Made by a program: the position numbers and the translations under genes. The notes beneath the pieces are model-generated. The model was not told the DNA's origin. It made no database searches and worked only from the letters and a program-made list of their open reading frames with translations. Below are positions 1-6,935 of a stretch of DNA of 23,323 nt, one piece after another. This DNA is from an uncultured Gemmatimonadota bacterium (GTDB taxonomy: Bacteria > Gemmatimonadota > Gemmatimonadetes > Gemmatimonadales > GWC2-71-9), in contig CAMLLJ010000015.1 of the NCBI GenBank assembly GCA_946480845.1, positions 1 through 23,323 on the forward strand, in the 5' to 3' direction. How positions within the stretch are numbered: position 1 is the stretch's first letter; the number at the start of each line of letters is the position of its first letter.

Positions 1-612
1 AAGGGGATCCAGGTGTTCGTGGACGGCGCGCACGCCTTCGCGCACTTCCCCTTCACCCGCGACGAGCTGGAGTGCGACTACTACGGCACCAGCCTCCACA
101 AGTGGCTGCTGGCGCCGATCGGGACGGGATTCCTCTACGTGCGGAAGGAGAAGCAGCGCGCCCTCTGGCCGTTGATGGCGGCGCCCGCGTCGATGGACGA
201 GAACATCCGCAAGTACGAGGAGATCGGCACCCATCCGGCCGCCAACCACAACGCCATCTCGGCGGCGGTCGCCTTCCACCGCGCCATCGGCGCCGAGCGG
301 AAGGTGGCGCGCCTGCGCTACCTGCGCGACCGCTGGGCCAGGCGGCTGATCGCGGAGGGAAAGGGGCGAGTGAAGGTGCTGACACCGCTCGACTCGCCCG
401 ACGGCGCGGGGATCTGCCTGGTATCCGTGGAGGGGATCGATTGCGAGGCGCTGGGCGGATGGCTGCACGCGAAGCACCGGATCATCACGACGCCCATCAA
501 GCACGCCGAGTTCTCGGGCCTCCGGGTCACGCCGAACGTGTACACCACGATCGACGAGATCGACCTCTTCGCCGAGCGGATGCTCGAAGCGCTCGAGCGG
601 GGGATCGCCTAG
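1..612 (+). CDS. Class V aminotransferase, C-terminal part (5' end outside window)
   Basis: This is the end of a fold-type I PLP enzyme of the aminotransferase class V family (cysteine desulfurase / isopenicillin N epimerase-like). The frame is open from the first base, so the gene starts upstream; a GTG at 13 is internal. About 203 residues are visible. VDGAHAF near the edge has the Asp that contacts the PLP ring nitrogen, and TSLHKW (Lys 34 of the visible part) has the lysine expected to form the Schiff base. Next comes the family-typical run ending in GTGFLYVRKE. The C-terminal small domain ends normally at a TAG. Its last four bases (CTAG) are shared with the stop of the convergent SRPBCC gene. 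The substrate cannot be deduced; an epimerase- or lyase-like role is as possible as transamination. Confidence 0.9.
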   Translation, partial: KGIQVFVDGAHAFAHFPFTRDELECDYYGTSLHKWLLAPIGTGFLYVRKEKQRALWPLMAAPASMDENIRKYEEIGTHPAANHNAISAAVAFHRAIGAERKVARLRYLRDRWARRLIAEGKGRVKVLTPLDSPDGAGICLVSVEGIDCEALGGWLHAKHRIITTPIKHAEFSGLRVTPNVYTTIDEIDLFAERMLEALERGIA

Positions 613-1052
613 GCGCCGGCTTCCGCCAGCGCCTTGAGCTTTGCCATCTGGCGCCCGAGGATCCGGCGCGTCACCGCGCCGAAGAGGGTGCTCATCATGC
701 GGACGAAGAAGCCGGCCCGCACCATCTGCGCCGAATAATCGAGCCGGGTGCGCCCGCCCAGGTCGGTGAACCGGTAGTCCACCTGCATCTCGAACGCGCG
801 GTTGCCGATGGCGATGCCCAGGTGGCTGGGCGGATCGTGGGCCGTGACCCGGCCCTCGTAGGTCTGCACCCGCCCCCCTTCCTGGATCTTCTGCACGAAT
901 CGCGTGCCCACCGCCCGCGCCTTGTCGAGTCCGTCGGGGTAGCTCGTTTCCTTCAGCCCGTCCATCCACTTCACGAGGTTCTGGTCGTCGGCCACGAGGG
1001 GCCAGACCCGCTCGATGGGCGCCTCGATGTCGATCCGGTATGTCTCGTTCAT
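609..1052 (-). CDS. SRPBCC (START/Bet v1-like) family protein
   Basis: A 147-residue protein matching the length of polyketide cyclase/dehydrase-like SRPBCC proteins, which form a hydrophobic pocket inside a helix-grip fold. The N-terminus (YRIDIEAPIERVWPLVAD, then WMDGLKET) is the classic start of the fold: a beta strand, then a helix opening with AP.E.VW. The C-terminal helix (RRILGRQMAKLKALAEAG) is the expected long amphipathic one. There is no signal peptide or membrane segment, so it is probably cytosolic. The ligand is unknown. The gene stands alone, convergent with the aminotransferase and divergent from the lipoprotein at 1261. Confidence 0.85.
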   Translation of the reverse strand: MNETYRIDIEAPIERVWPLVADDQNLVKWMDGLKETSYPDGLDKARAVGTRFVQKIQEGGRVQTYEGRVTAHDPPSHLGIAIGNRAFEMQVDYRFTDLGGRTRLDYSAQMVRAGFFVRMMSTLFGAVTRRILGRQMAKLKALAEAGA

Positions 1053-1174
1053 GGGGCGCTCCGGGGTTCGGGTGTTCGTCCAGCGGAGGGGCCCCGGCGT
1101 CTCGGGTTCGGGACAGCCGGCCCGGCCGCCAGCGCCAGGTTGTTGCCGTTGCGGGAGTTACGAGGCCGGGATCG

Positions 1175-1190
1175 TGGCACCGTGCTTGCC
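1175..1190 (+). promoter_or_regulatory. Sigma-54-type (-24/-12) promoter candidate
   Basis: The sequence TGGCAC, five bases, then TTGC fits the sigma-54 consensus TGGCAC-R-N4-TTGCW at all ten strongly conserved positions. The GG and GC cores have the correct 10-base separation. The R and final W positions are both C. A start of transcription about 12 bases beyond the GC would give a leader of about 60 bases before the ATG at 1261. No enhancer-binding site was identified. Confidence 0.5.
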
Positions 1191-1260
1191 TTTCCCTGGT
1201 CGTCCCGCGCCATCCCGGCGCCGGACTCGACCAGGCCGGGGAACGGCCGAGGAGGCATAG

Positions 1261-1770
1261 ATGAAGCGCACGATCATTCTGGCCGGACTTGCCGCCGTGA
1301 CGCTGTCCGCCTGCCAGAGCGCCGAGAGCGCGCAGGCCGAGCGGGCGCGCGACCTCCAGCTCGCCCTGCAGGAGCACCAGCTGCGCAACGGCCAGTTCGC
1401 CTCGCCGGCGGAGCTGGGGCTGCCGCAGCAGCAGGGCGTTCCGCAGCAGGGTCAGTGGGTGTACGTGCCGCCCGGGTACGCGCCCCCTCCGGGGAGCTAT
1501 GTCCAGCCGGCCCCGGTACAGGCAGCGCCGGCCCCGGCGCCACGGGTCGTCTATCGGACCGCATCGGTGGGCCAGGCTTCGGCGCCGGCTCCGGCGCGAG
1601 CGACCCAGCGGGTCACCCACACCAAGCGTGACGCCGTGATCGGCGCGGCGGCCGGTGCGGTCACCGGCGCGGTGATCGGTCGGAACGTGAAGGGTGCGGT
1701 GATCGGTGCTGCCGCGGGCGGTGTCCTCGGCGCCATCGTCGGCAGCACGGTGGACGTGGACCACCGCTGA
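1261..1770 (+). CDS. Glycine-zipper outer-membrane-type lipoprotein
   Basis: A 169-residue lipoprotein. Residues 1-18 are a lipoprotein signal peptide with lipobox LSAC (Cys18 lipidated). Residues about 20-125 are low-complexity, rich in Gln, Ala and Pro, with PPGYAPPPGSY-like runs suggesting an extended periplasmic linker. The C-terminus (about 126-165) has small-residue repeats (AVIGAAAGAVTGAVIG, then GAVIGAAAGGVLGAIVG), the glycine-zipper 2TM pattern of SlyB / Rickettsia 17-kDa antigen-type proteins, which insert in or pack against membranes. Such proteins are associated with envelope integrity, but the exact role here is unknown. It is a single-gene unit with a sigma-54-like promoter upstream and a hairpin terminator downstream. 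Confidence 0.85.
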   Translation: MKRTIILAGLAAVTLSACQSAESAQAERARDLQLALQEHQLRNGQFASPAELGLPQQQGVPQQGQWVYVPPGYAPPPGSYVQPAPVQAAPAPAPRVVYRTASVGQASAPAPARATQRVTHTKRDAVIGAAAGAVTGAVIGRNVKGAVIGAAAGGVLGAIVGSTVDVDHR

Positions 1771-1794
1771 ACACGGCAGCGTCCACGGACCATG

Positions 1795-1824
1795 GCGAGC
1801 CCCGGAAGCGATTCCGGGGCTCGC
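1795..1824. terminator. Bidirectional hairpin terminator, GNRA loop
   Basis: A perfect 13-bp inverted repeat (1795-1807 with 1812-1824) closes a GCGA tetraloop. It lies between two convergent genes ending at 1770 and 1841, so it can serve both. The following bases have only a short T run (GTTTGT) on the plus strand. Confidence 0.8.
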
Positions 1825-1840
1825 TCGTTTGTCGGCGTCG

Positions 1841-2920
1841 CTACCGGATGGAGATCCGGGTGATGCGCCCGCCCGGCCCGGTGATCCATCCGGTCCCGGC
1901 GGGCGAAAAGCCGATGCCCCAGTACGCGAGCGAATCGAGCGCGGCCCAGCTCTCGCCCCCGTCGCGCGAGATGCTGGAGCCCTTCGGGCCGACCGCGACG
2001 AGCGTGGCCCCGGCGCCGGGGACGAACGCGGCGCCGAAGACCGCGCCGGTGAAGGTCGGGCGGCCGCCGGCGCGCCAGGTGCGCCCGCCGTCGGCGGTGA
2101 TCACCACGTTGTCGGTGACGCTGTCCGCGCTGCCCAGTGGCCCGCCGAGGCCCGCGCCGTTCCGGTCGTCGCGGAAGCTGATCGTGGTGAGGCCGGCCGC
2201 GCTGCCCGCGGCGATCGGCACGTCGGACACCGACCAGGTGCGGCCGTAGTCGGCGGTGTGGAGCACGCGGGAGCGCGGCGCGTTCCCGGTGGCGATCCAG
2301 GCGTGCCCGCCGGGGCGGGTCACCAGGCAGGTGCCGCTCGCGGCGAAGCCGCCCTCATCGGGCAGCGCCGCCGGGAGCGCCGACTCGGGGACCAGCGCCC
2401 AGCGCGCCCCGCCGTCCGAGGTGGCGAGGACCATCACCTTGCCGTTCACCTGGTCGCTGAAGGCGAGGCCGCGCCGCGCGTCCCAGAAGTCGAGGCAGTC
2501 GTAGAAGCCGGTCGGTTCCGGGTTGGTGAACTGGAGCTCCCACGTCGCCCCGCCGTCACCGGTGCGGTAGATGCGCGAGAGCGCGCCGGGGCCGGCGCTC
2601 ATCAGCCAGGCACGCTCGGCGTCGAGCGCGAAGACGTCGCGGAACTGCAGCGTGTCGGCGCCCGGGACCTGTGCTGCGCGCCAGGTGCGGCCGCCGTCGG
2701 TGGTGCGCGCCCAGGTGCCGCGGTGGCCGCTCACCCAGACGACCGAGTCGCTGACCGCGCTCACCGCCTGCAACAGCGCGGTGGTGCCGCTCGACTGAGC
2801 CTCGAGCGCGGGACGCGCGGCCGGCGCCGTGCCGGCGACAGGAGCTCCCTGCGCCGCTGGAGAGCAGGCGGCGACGGCCCCCGCGAGCGCGAGCGCGCCG
2901 CGGCCGGGGATGCCCGCCAT
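1841..2920 (-). CDS. Ycf48/BNR-repeat beta-propeller lipoprotein
   Basis: A 359-residue exported propeller. The signal peptide ends in a lipobox-like VAAC (Cys19). The mature part carries at least six Asp-box/BNR motifs spaced like propeller blades: DGGRTW (about 75), DGGATW (122), DGGARW (169), DYGRTW, DGGRTW and DGGESW. This pattern is typical of Ycf48-like and sialidase-like WD40/BNR proteins. The middle has a FYDCLDFWDARRGLAFSD stretch typical of the non-photosynthetic Ycf48-like branch. There is no sialidase arginine triad that I can identify, so enzymatic activity should not be assumed; a scaffolding role at the membrane is more likely. Its ATG shares one base with the TGA of the DUF411 gene (TGATG), so translation is probably coupled. 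Confidence 0.85.
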   Translation of the reverse strand: MAGIPGRGALALAGAVAACSPAAQGAPVAGTAPAARPALEAQSSGTTALLQAVSAVSDSVVWVSGHRGTWARTTDGGRTWRAAQVPGADTLQFRDVFALDAERAWLMSAGPGALSRIYRTGDGGATWELQFTNPEPTGFYDCLDFWDARRGLAFSDQVNGKVMVLATSDGGARWALVPESALPAALPDEGGFAASGTCLVTRPGGHAWIATGNAPRSRVLHTADYGRTWSVSDVPIAAGSAAGLTTISFRDDRNGAGLGGPLGSADSVTDNVVITADGGRTWRAGGRPTFTGAVFGAAFVPGAGATLVAVGPKGSSISRDGGESWAALDSLAYWGIGFSPAGTGWITGPGGRITRISIR

Positions 2921-3459
2921 CAGCGGCTCTCGTACACCGTGAGGGCGCCCGTCCGGTCGAAGGCCACGATGTCGTACTTGTCGGCGGCCTGGCCGGGCAC
3001 TTCCATGCCCGGCGATCCGACCGGCATGCCCGGCACCGCGAGCCCCGCGACCTTCGGCCGCTCCTTGATCAGCCGCTTGATCGTTTCGGCCGGCACGTGC
3101 CCCTCGATGGCGTAGCCGTCCACGATGGCGGTGTGGCAGGAGCGCGCCCGGTCCGGCACGCCCGCCTCGCCCTTGATCTCACTCAGGTCGTCGAGGTCGT
3201 GCACCTCGACCGCGAAGCCGGCCGACTGCACGTGGTCGATCCAGTTCTTGCAGCAGCCGCAGGTGGGGCTCTTGTAGACGGTCATGGTCGGGAGGGCCGC
3301 GGCCTCGGGCCCGGCGGCCGCGGGCGCTGCCGCCATCGAGGTTTCGGCCGTCGAGGCGACCTGGGCCGGTTCCTGCGCGCCGTCCCCGGCGCGAGGCGAC
3401 GAGCAGGCGGCGGCCAGCACGAGGCCGGCGGCGAGGATCGAGGCGGTAGTGCCGGACAT
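2920..3459 (-). CDS. DUF411 metal-binding-type lipoprotein
   Basis: A 179-residue protein from the ATG at 3459. That start gives a clean lipoprotein signal peptide (LAAAC, Cys19), whereas the longer frame to 3537 puts a non-signal extension in front. Residues about 20-57 are an Ala/Pro/Glu-rich linker. The DUF411 domain begins at MTVYKSPTCGCCKNW (Cys67, Cys69, Cys70) and includes ARSCHTAIVDGYAIEGHVP and the Met-rich VPGMPVGSPGME segment. DUF411 proteins have a thioredoxin-like look and are often found near copper-handling genes, so a periplasmic metal or redox role is plausible but unproven. It is first in a two-gene unit with the propeller lipoprotein; no copper ATPase or oxidase is in the window. 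Confidence 0.88.
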   Translation of the reverse strand: MSGTTASILAAGLVLAAACSSPRAGDGAQEPAQVASTAETSMAAAPAAAGPEAAALPTMTVYKSPTCGCCKNWIDHVQSAGFAVEVHDLDDLSEIKGEAGVPDRARSCHTAIVDGYAIEGHVPAETIKRLIKERPKVAGLAVPGMPVGSPGMEVPGQAADKYDIVAFDRTGALTVYESR

Positions 3460-3549
3460 GTGCAGGCTCACGGGAATGATGGAATCAGGGGAGACGCGTG
3501 GAACGTACGCCCCCGGCGGCGGGCCGGGCAAGCGCACGCCCCGCGGGCG

Positions 3550-4026
3550 TCAGATGTGGCAGCTGGCGAGACCCCGCTTCTCGAGATAGCGCTGGTGGTA
3601 TTCCTCGGCGCGCCAGAAGCGCGGCGCCGGCACGATCTCGGTGACGACGGGCCGGGGCCAGCGCCCGCTGGCGTCCCAGCGCGCCTTCGCCGCTTCGGCA
3701 GCCGTGCGCTGGGCCTCATCGTGCACGAACACGGCCGAGCGATACTGGGTGCCCACGTCGGGCCCCTGCCGGTTGAGCGTGGTCGGGTTGTGGCTGGTGA
3801 AGAAGATGTCGAGCAGGCGCTCATAGCCGACCCGCTCCGGATCGAAGGTGACCTGCACGACCTCGGCGTGGCCGGACGCGTCGCTGCAGACCTCCTCGTA
3901 GGTGGGGTGCTCGGTGTGGCCGCCGGCATAGCCGACGGCGGTATCGACCACGCCCTCGGTGGCGCGGAAGGTGGCCTCCACGCCCCAGAAGCAGCCGGCG
4001 CCGAACGTCGCAAGTTCCGTCCTCAT
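3550..4026 (-). CDS. msrA: Peptide-methionine (S)-S-oxide reductase
   Basis: Reduces the S-epimer of methionine sulfoxide in proteins or as the free amino acid, using thioredoxin. The 158-residue length is normal for MsrA. The catalytic motif GCFWG (Cys12) sits near the N-terminus, followed by [23 protein letters not shown] and the [22 protein letters not shown] block that defines the family. Cys156 in the tail (SCHI) is a likely resolving cysteine. There is no signal peptide, so it is cytosolic. I chose the ATG at 4026, which has a GAGG-type ribosome site. The in-frame ATG at 4044 would overlap the upstream DinB stop by 4 bases (ATGA) and add six residues. Last gene of the TspO-ATL-DinB-DinB-MsrA operon. 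Confidence 0.96.
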   Translation of the reverse strand: MRTELATFGAGCFWGVEATFRATEGVVDTAVGYAGGHTEHPTYEEVCSDASGHAEVVQVTFDPERVGYERLLDIFFTSHNPTTLNRQGPDVGTQYRSAVFVHDEAQRTAAEAAKARWDASGRWPRPVVTEIVPAPRFWRAEEYHQRYLEKRGLASCHI

Positions 4027-4040
4027 TGGTCCCTCACTCC

Positions 4041-4565
4041 TCATCCGGTCAGGTAGCGCTCGTGCAGCACCCGGATATGGTGCCGCTCGTGCCCGGCGAT
4101 GACCCAGGCGAGCGCGCGCACCGAGATCTCCACGCCGTTGGCGCTCCCGCGGCGCTCGCCCGTGCCGGGCGGCAGGCCGCGGAACATCGAGAGCGTCGCG
4201 CGGCGCACGTCGTGCAGCTCGCCGGCCAGCTCGACCAGGCGGCGCTGGCCGGCGCCCGCCGTGCGCGCGTACTCGTTCTCGTCGAACCCCGCGAGCGGGG
4301 CTGTGTCGCCGCGGGCGAACCGCAGCGCGCGATAGGCGAAGATCCGCTCCGCGTCGGCCAGGTGGGCGGCGATGTCCTTGACGGTCCACTTGCCCGGCGC
4401 GTACCGGTGGTCCCCGCGCTCCTCAGGCAACGCCGAAAGGAGCGAAAAGGTTTCCTCCCCCTGCCGCTCGAGGGCCGCGAGCAGGTCGCCATCGGGCATC
4501 TCGGCGATGTAGCCGGCGTAGAAGGGCGCGTACTCGCCCGCGGCAGGTCGGGACAACTGGGTCAT
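4041..4565 (-). CDS. DinB-fold family protein (first of an adjacent pair)
   Basis: A 174-residue four-helix-bundle protein of the DinB/YfiT-like superfamily. The key features are [19 protein letters not shown] (His68), and GHERHH near the C-terminus (His159, His163), which together give the three-histidine metal site of the family. Members include thiol S-transferases and damage-inducible proteins of unknown activity, so the reaction cannot be assigned. Its start overlaps the stop of the second DinB gene by 4 bases, and its stop lies next to the msrA start. The N-terminal motif is close to that of the YfiT/BstA-type proteins. Confidence 0.9.
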   Translation of the reverse strand: MTQLSRPAAGEYAPFYAGYIAEMPDGDLLAALERQGEETFSLLSALPEERGDHRYAPGKWTVKDIAAHLADAERIFAYRALRFARGDTAPLAGFDENEYARTAGAGQRRLVELAGELHDVRRATLSMFRGLPPGTGERRGSANGVEISVRALAWVIAGHERHHIRVLHERYLTG

Positions 4566-5071
4566 GGGTTCTCCAGCATGCCGTTGATGGCCTTGGCCGT
4601 GGTGATCGCCTGGCCGGTGTGCCGGGCGGTGTGCTCGCCGGCGTGATACAGGAGCCCGATCACGGTGGTCGGGAGCGCGGCACGGCCGATGGTGCGTGGG
4701 AGCGCCAGGTCGGCGGGGTCGGTGGCGCGGAGCTGTGCCACCGCGCGCTCCACGCCGGCGCGGAACCCGGCGAGCAGCTCGGCCCCCGGCTCGCTCGCGC
4801 TCGACTCCCCCGCCAGTGCCCGCCGCTGCGCGTCGTCGAGCGGCCGGCCCAGCGCGTAGGTGCAGAGCCGGTCGAGCGAGCCGGTGGCGTGCCTGAGATG
4901 GAACGCCACCGAGGCGATGCCGCCGGGCCGGCGCCGGAGCCGCTCCTCATCGAGCGACGCCACCACCCGCTCCATGTCCTCCACTGCCTGCAGCAGCGCG
5001 TGGGCCACGGGCTGGAGCATGGCCGGCACCCCTGCGACCGGGCCGCGGAGCCAGACCTCGGGCGCGCTCAC
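4562..5071 (-). CDS. DinB-fold family protein (second of an adjacent pair)
   Basis: A 169-residue DinB-like protein with a GTG start that overlaps the stop of the ATL gene (GTGA). Residues 30-75 hold the helix with FHLRHATGSLDRL (His58), and LYHAGEHTARHTGQ (His147, His151) supplies the rest of a three-histidine site. It differs from its neighbour in sequence, especially the long N-terminal helix and the Ala/Glu-rich middle, so this is not a recent tandem duplication; the two may act on different substrates. Enzyme activity is unknown. Co-transcription with TspO, ATL and MsrA suggests a role in stress or damage handling. Confidence 0.87.
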   Translation of the reverse strand: MSAPEVWLRGPVAGVPAMLQPVAHALLQAVEDMERVVASLDEERLRRRPGGIASVAFHLRHATGSLDRLCTYALGRPLDDAQRRALAGESSASEPGAELLAGFRAGVERAVAQLRATDPADLALPRTIGRAALPTTVIGLLYHAGEHTARHTGQAITTAKAINGMLENP

Positions 5072-5397
5072 CTGCCTGCCCCCGCCCGGCGGCGCGGTAC
5101 CCAGCGATGCCGGGAAAGCGGGATGCGGCCCCGGGCGTCGAAGCGCACGCCCTCCTGCTCGAGCAGGAGGCGCTGGCGGAGCGCGTCGCCGGCCTCCGAC
5201 CGCGCGCTGACCGCGCCCTGCGCGTTCACCACCCGGTGCCAGGGAACCGCCGTGGCGGGCGGGAGGGCGTGCAGCGCATAGCCCGCCTGCCGCGCATGAC
5301 CGGGCAGCCCTGCCAGCTCGGCCACCTGGCCGTAGGTGGCGACCCGCCCCCGGGGGATCCTCCGCACCACCGCATAGATCGCGTCGTAGCCGCTCAT
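5068..5397 (-). CDS. Alkyltransferase-like (ATL) DNA-damage recognition protein
   Basis: A 109-residue protein with the MGMT DNA-binding domain: IPRGRVATYGQVAELAG (helix-turn-helix region, Tyr22 in the base-flipping position), then ARQAGYAL (Arg36 in the likely arginine-finger region), then the active-site loop. That loop reads PWHRVVN (Trp53) where a true O6-alkylguanine-DNA alkyltransferase has PCHRV. Replacement of the reactive Cys by Trp is the hallmark of ATL proteins, which bind O6-alkylguanine without repairing it and route lesions to nucleotide excision repair. The basic tail (RHRWVPRRRAGAGR) may add DNA contact. The ATG overlaps the TspO stop by 4 bases. Confidence 0.9.
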   Translation of the reverse strand: MSGYDAIYAVVRRIPRGRVATYGQVAELAGLPGHARQAGYALHALPPATAVPWHRVVNAQGAVSARSEAGDALRQRLLLEQEGVRFDARGRIPLSRHRWVPRRRAGAGR

Positions 5398-5861
5398 GGA
5401 TTGAGCAGCCAGATCGAGAGGTTGAGGCCCGCGGCGAAGGTCACCCACGCGAGGTACGGTGCCAGGAGCCAGCCGGCGAGCGGACGCACAGCGTGGAACG
5501 CGCGCGCCGTGAGGATCACGAGCGCCCAGAGCACCGACAGGTCGAGCATCGCGAGGTCGAGTGCGCGCATGCCGAAGAATAGGAACGACCAGAGCACATT
5601 GCACGCGAGCTGGGCCGCGTACAGCGCCAGGGCGGCCGTGACGCCGGCGCGCGCGCTCTCCCGCCAGACCAGCCACGCCGCGATGCCCATGAGGACGTAC
5701 ATCGCGGCCGAGAGCGGCACGGCGATCCAGGTGGGCGGCGTCCATGCCGGAAGGACCAGCCCGTCGTGCCACGGGCCCGCCCGCGCCCCCAGCGCCGCGA
5801 CCGCGCCGGCGGCGATGGCGCTGGCGAGCCAGGGCAGCGGTCGGGTCTCCGGTTTTCGCAT
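5394..5861 (-). CDS. TspO/MBR family membrane protein
   Basis: A 155-residue protein with five predicted membrane helices. It has the family signatures: LPAWTPPTWIAVP, YVLMGIAAWLVW, an aromatic NVLWSFLFFG, and a C-terminal PYLAWVTFAAGLNLSIWLLN. TspO proteins bind porphyrins and cholesterol-like ligands and have been linked to tetrapyrrole and stress responses; the ligand here is unknown. The ATG at 5861 has a GAGG ribosome site five bases upstream. The frame remains open to 6146 upstream, but that part overlaps the opposite-strand lipoprotein gene and lacks the TspO pattern. First gene of the minus-strand operon, 34 bases from the divergent gene at 5896, so this short gap must hold at least one promoter. 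Confidence 0.9.
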   Translation of the reverse strand: MRKPETRPLPWLASAIAAGAVAALGARAGPWHDGLVLPAWTPPTWIAVPLSAAMYVLMGIAAWLVWRESARAGVTAALALYAAQLACNVLWSFLFFGMRALDLAMLDLSVLWALVILTARAFHAVRPLAGWLLAPYLAWVTFAAGLNLSIWLLNP

Positions 5862-5895
5862 TGACGCCTCGGAGTGGGGCCCGTAACATGCCACG

Positions 5896-6390
5896 ATGAG
5901 GTGCGGCGCGTCCGGACTGGTTTCGCTGGTGGTGGTTGTGGCGCTGTCCGGCGCCGCGTGCGGCCGGCGCGCGCCGGCTCCTTCCGCCGAGGCGCCTCCC
6001 ACCGGCGCGCCGCCCACCGCAGCGTCGCCCGATTCGCCGGCCCCTGCCGCAGCCGCGCTCCAGGTCCGGGAGATCACCCTCGGCAATGCCATCGGGGCCG
6101 ACAAGCGCGTGGCCATGCCGATGACGGCATTCGGCCCGCGGGACACGATCTACGCCGCCGTGGCCACCGACGGCGCCCCGCCGACCGCCACGCTCGCCGC
6201 ACGCTGGACCTTCCTGGGCGGCGACCAGCCCTCGCTCCTGGACTCGACCGCGCAGACGTTCGCGCCGGCGGGCCCCGCCGTCACCGAGTTCCACGTGTCC
6301 CGGAGCGAGGGATGGCCCGCCGGCGCATACCGGGTGGAGATCTTCGCCGGGGAGCGCCTGGCCGGCACCAGGGAGTTCGAGGTCCGCTAG
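5896..6390 (+). CDS. Lipoprotein of unknown function
   Basis: A 164-residue lipoprotein. The signal peptide ends in GAAC (Cys22). It is followed by an Ala/Pro-rich linker (to about residue 55) and a folded domain of about 110 residues rich in beta strands (ITLGNAIGADKRV, TIYAAVATDG, YRVEIFAGERLAGTREFEV). The ending resembles small immunoglobulin-like or BsuPI-like beta domains, as the AGAYRVEIFAGER-type phrase is common in such proteins, but I cannot name a family with confidence. It is followed after 27 bases by the dodecin gene on the same strand, so they may be co-transcribed. Divergent from TspO. Confidence 0.78.
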   Translation: MRCGASGLVSLVVVVALSGAACGRRAPAPSAEAPPTGAPPTAASPDSPAPAAAALQVREITLGNAIGADKRVAMPMTAFGPRDTIYAAVATDGAPPTATLAARWTFLGGDQPSLLDSTAQTFAPAGPAVTEFHVSRSEGWPAGAYRVEIFAGERLAGTREFEVR

Positions 6391-6405
6391 TCCGCACTGC
6401 AACCT

Positions 6406-6413
6406 GAGGAGGT
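6406..6413 (+). promoter_or_regulatory. Strong Shine-Dalgarno site for dodecin
   Basis: GAGGAGGT lies four bases before the ATG at 6418. It is a near-perfect anti-Shine-Dalgarno match, stronger than most in the window. High translation is expected for an abundant flavin store. Confidence 0.75.
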
Positions 6414-6417
6414 CTCC

Positions 6418-6621
6418 ATGTCCGTCGCCAAGGTCATTGAAATTACCTCGACGTCGGCCCGCAGCTTCGAGGATGCCATCAGCAGCGGCATCCAGCGAGC
6501 CGGGAAGACGGTGCAGGACGTTCGTGGTGCGTGGGTCAAGTCGATGAAGGTGGACGTCGCCGATGGGCGCATCACCGGCTATCGGGTGGTCCTGAAGGTG
6601 ACGTTCGTGCTGCACGACTGA
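6418..6621 (+). CDS. Dodecin (flavin-binding/storage protein)
   Basis: A 67-residue protein of normal dodecin length. Dodecins form hollow dodecamers that bind and sequester flavins (FMN/FAD or riboflavin products). The N-terminus (VAKVIEITSTSARSFEDAI) and the single central Trp39 in RGAWVKSMKVDV fit the family: Trp39 is the aromatic that stacks the isoalloxazine. The rest is the usual beta-alpha-beta fold ending in YRVVLKVTFVL. It is cytosolic, with no signal. It is preceded by an excellent ribosome site and followed by a 14-bp hairpin. Confidence 0.95.
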   Translation: MSVAKVIEITSTSARSFEDAISSGIQRAGKTVQDVRGAWVKSMKVDVADGRITGYRVVLKVTFVLHD

Positions 6622-6632
6622 CCGGCATGCAA

Positions 6633-6664
6633 GAGGCGGGCGGTGGTTTCCCACCGCCCGCCTC
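6633..6664. terminator. Bidirectional 14-bp hairpin terminator
   Basis: 6633-6646 (GAGGCGGGCGGTGG) pairs perfectly with 6651-6664 around a four-base loop TTTC. It separates dodecin from the convergent GlsB-like gene at 6681. There is no T tract on the plus strand, so termination there would rely on stem strength; the hairpin itself is certain. Confidence 0.7.
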
Positions 6665-6680
6665 GTGCCACCTCGCCAGG

Positions 6681-6935
6681 TCAGGCTGGTGTCCGCTTGG
6701 TGAACATCCTGTAGAGGAAGAGCAGCAGGATCGCGCCGAGGAGTGAGGCGATGAAGCCTGCCGGCTCGCCTTCGGCGTACAGGCCGAGCATGCTCCCGAG
6801 GAACCGGGCGATGAACGCGCCCGCGATGCCGAGGAGGATGGTGACGATGATGCCACCTGGATCCTTGCCCGGCATGATGAACTTCGCCAGCGCACCGACG
6901 ATCAGACCGATGAGCAGCGTGTAAAGCAGACCCAT
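6681..6935 (-). CDS. GlsB/YeaQ/YmgE-family stress-response membrane protein (first copy)
   Basis: An 84-residue membrane protein with a Gly-rich first helix (TLLIGLIVGALAKFIMPG) and the KDPGG loop, followed by two more helices and a short basic tail (LYRMFTKRTPA). The GlsB/YeaQ transglycosylase-associated family is linked to envelope and stress response, but its biochemistry is unclear. I chose the ATG at 6935: it begins exactly at the membrane segment and has GGGAGGG upstream, whereas the frame to 6974 adds a poor start. A second family member lies at 10175. Confidence 0.88.
   Translation of the reverse strand: MGLLYTLLIGLIVGALAKFIMPGKDPGGIIVTILLGIAGAFIARFLGSMLGLYAEGEPAGFIASLLGAILLLFLYRMFTKRTPA

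Noticed and set aside
72..1631. Long plus-strand open frame of 519 codons spanning the aminotransferase end, the SRPBCC gene and the glycine-zipper gene.
   Set aside because: It overlaps three well-supported genes, its product is low-complexity Arg/Gly/Ala, and high GC makes such frames common.
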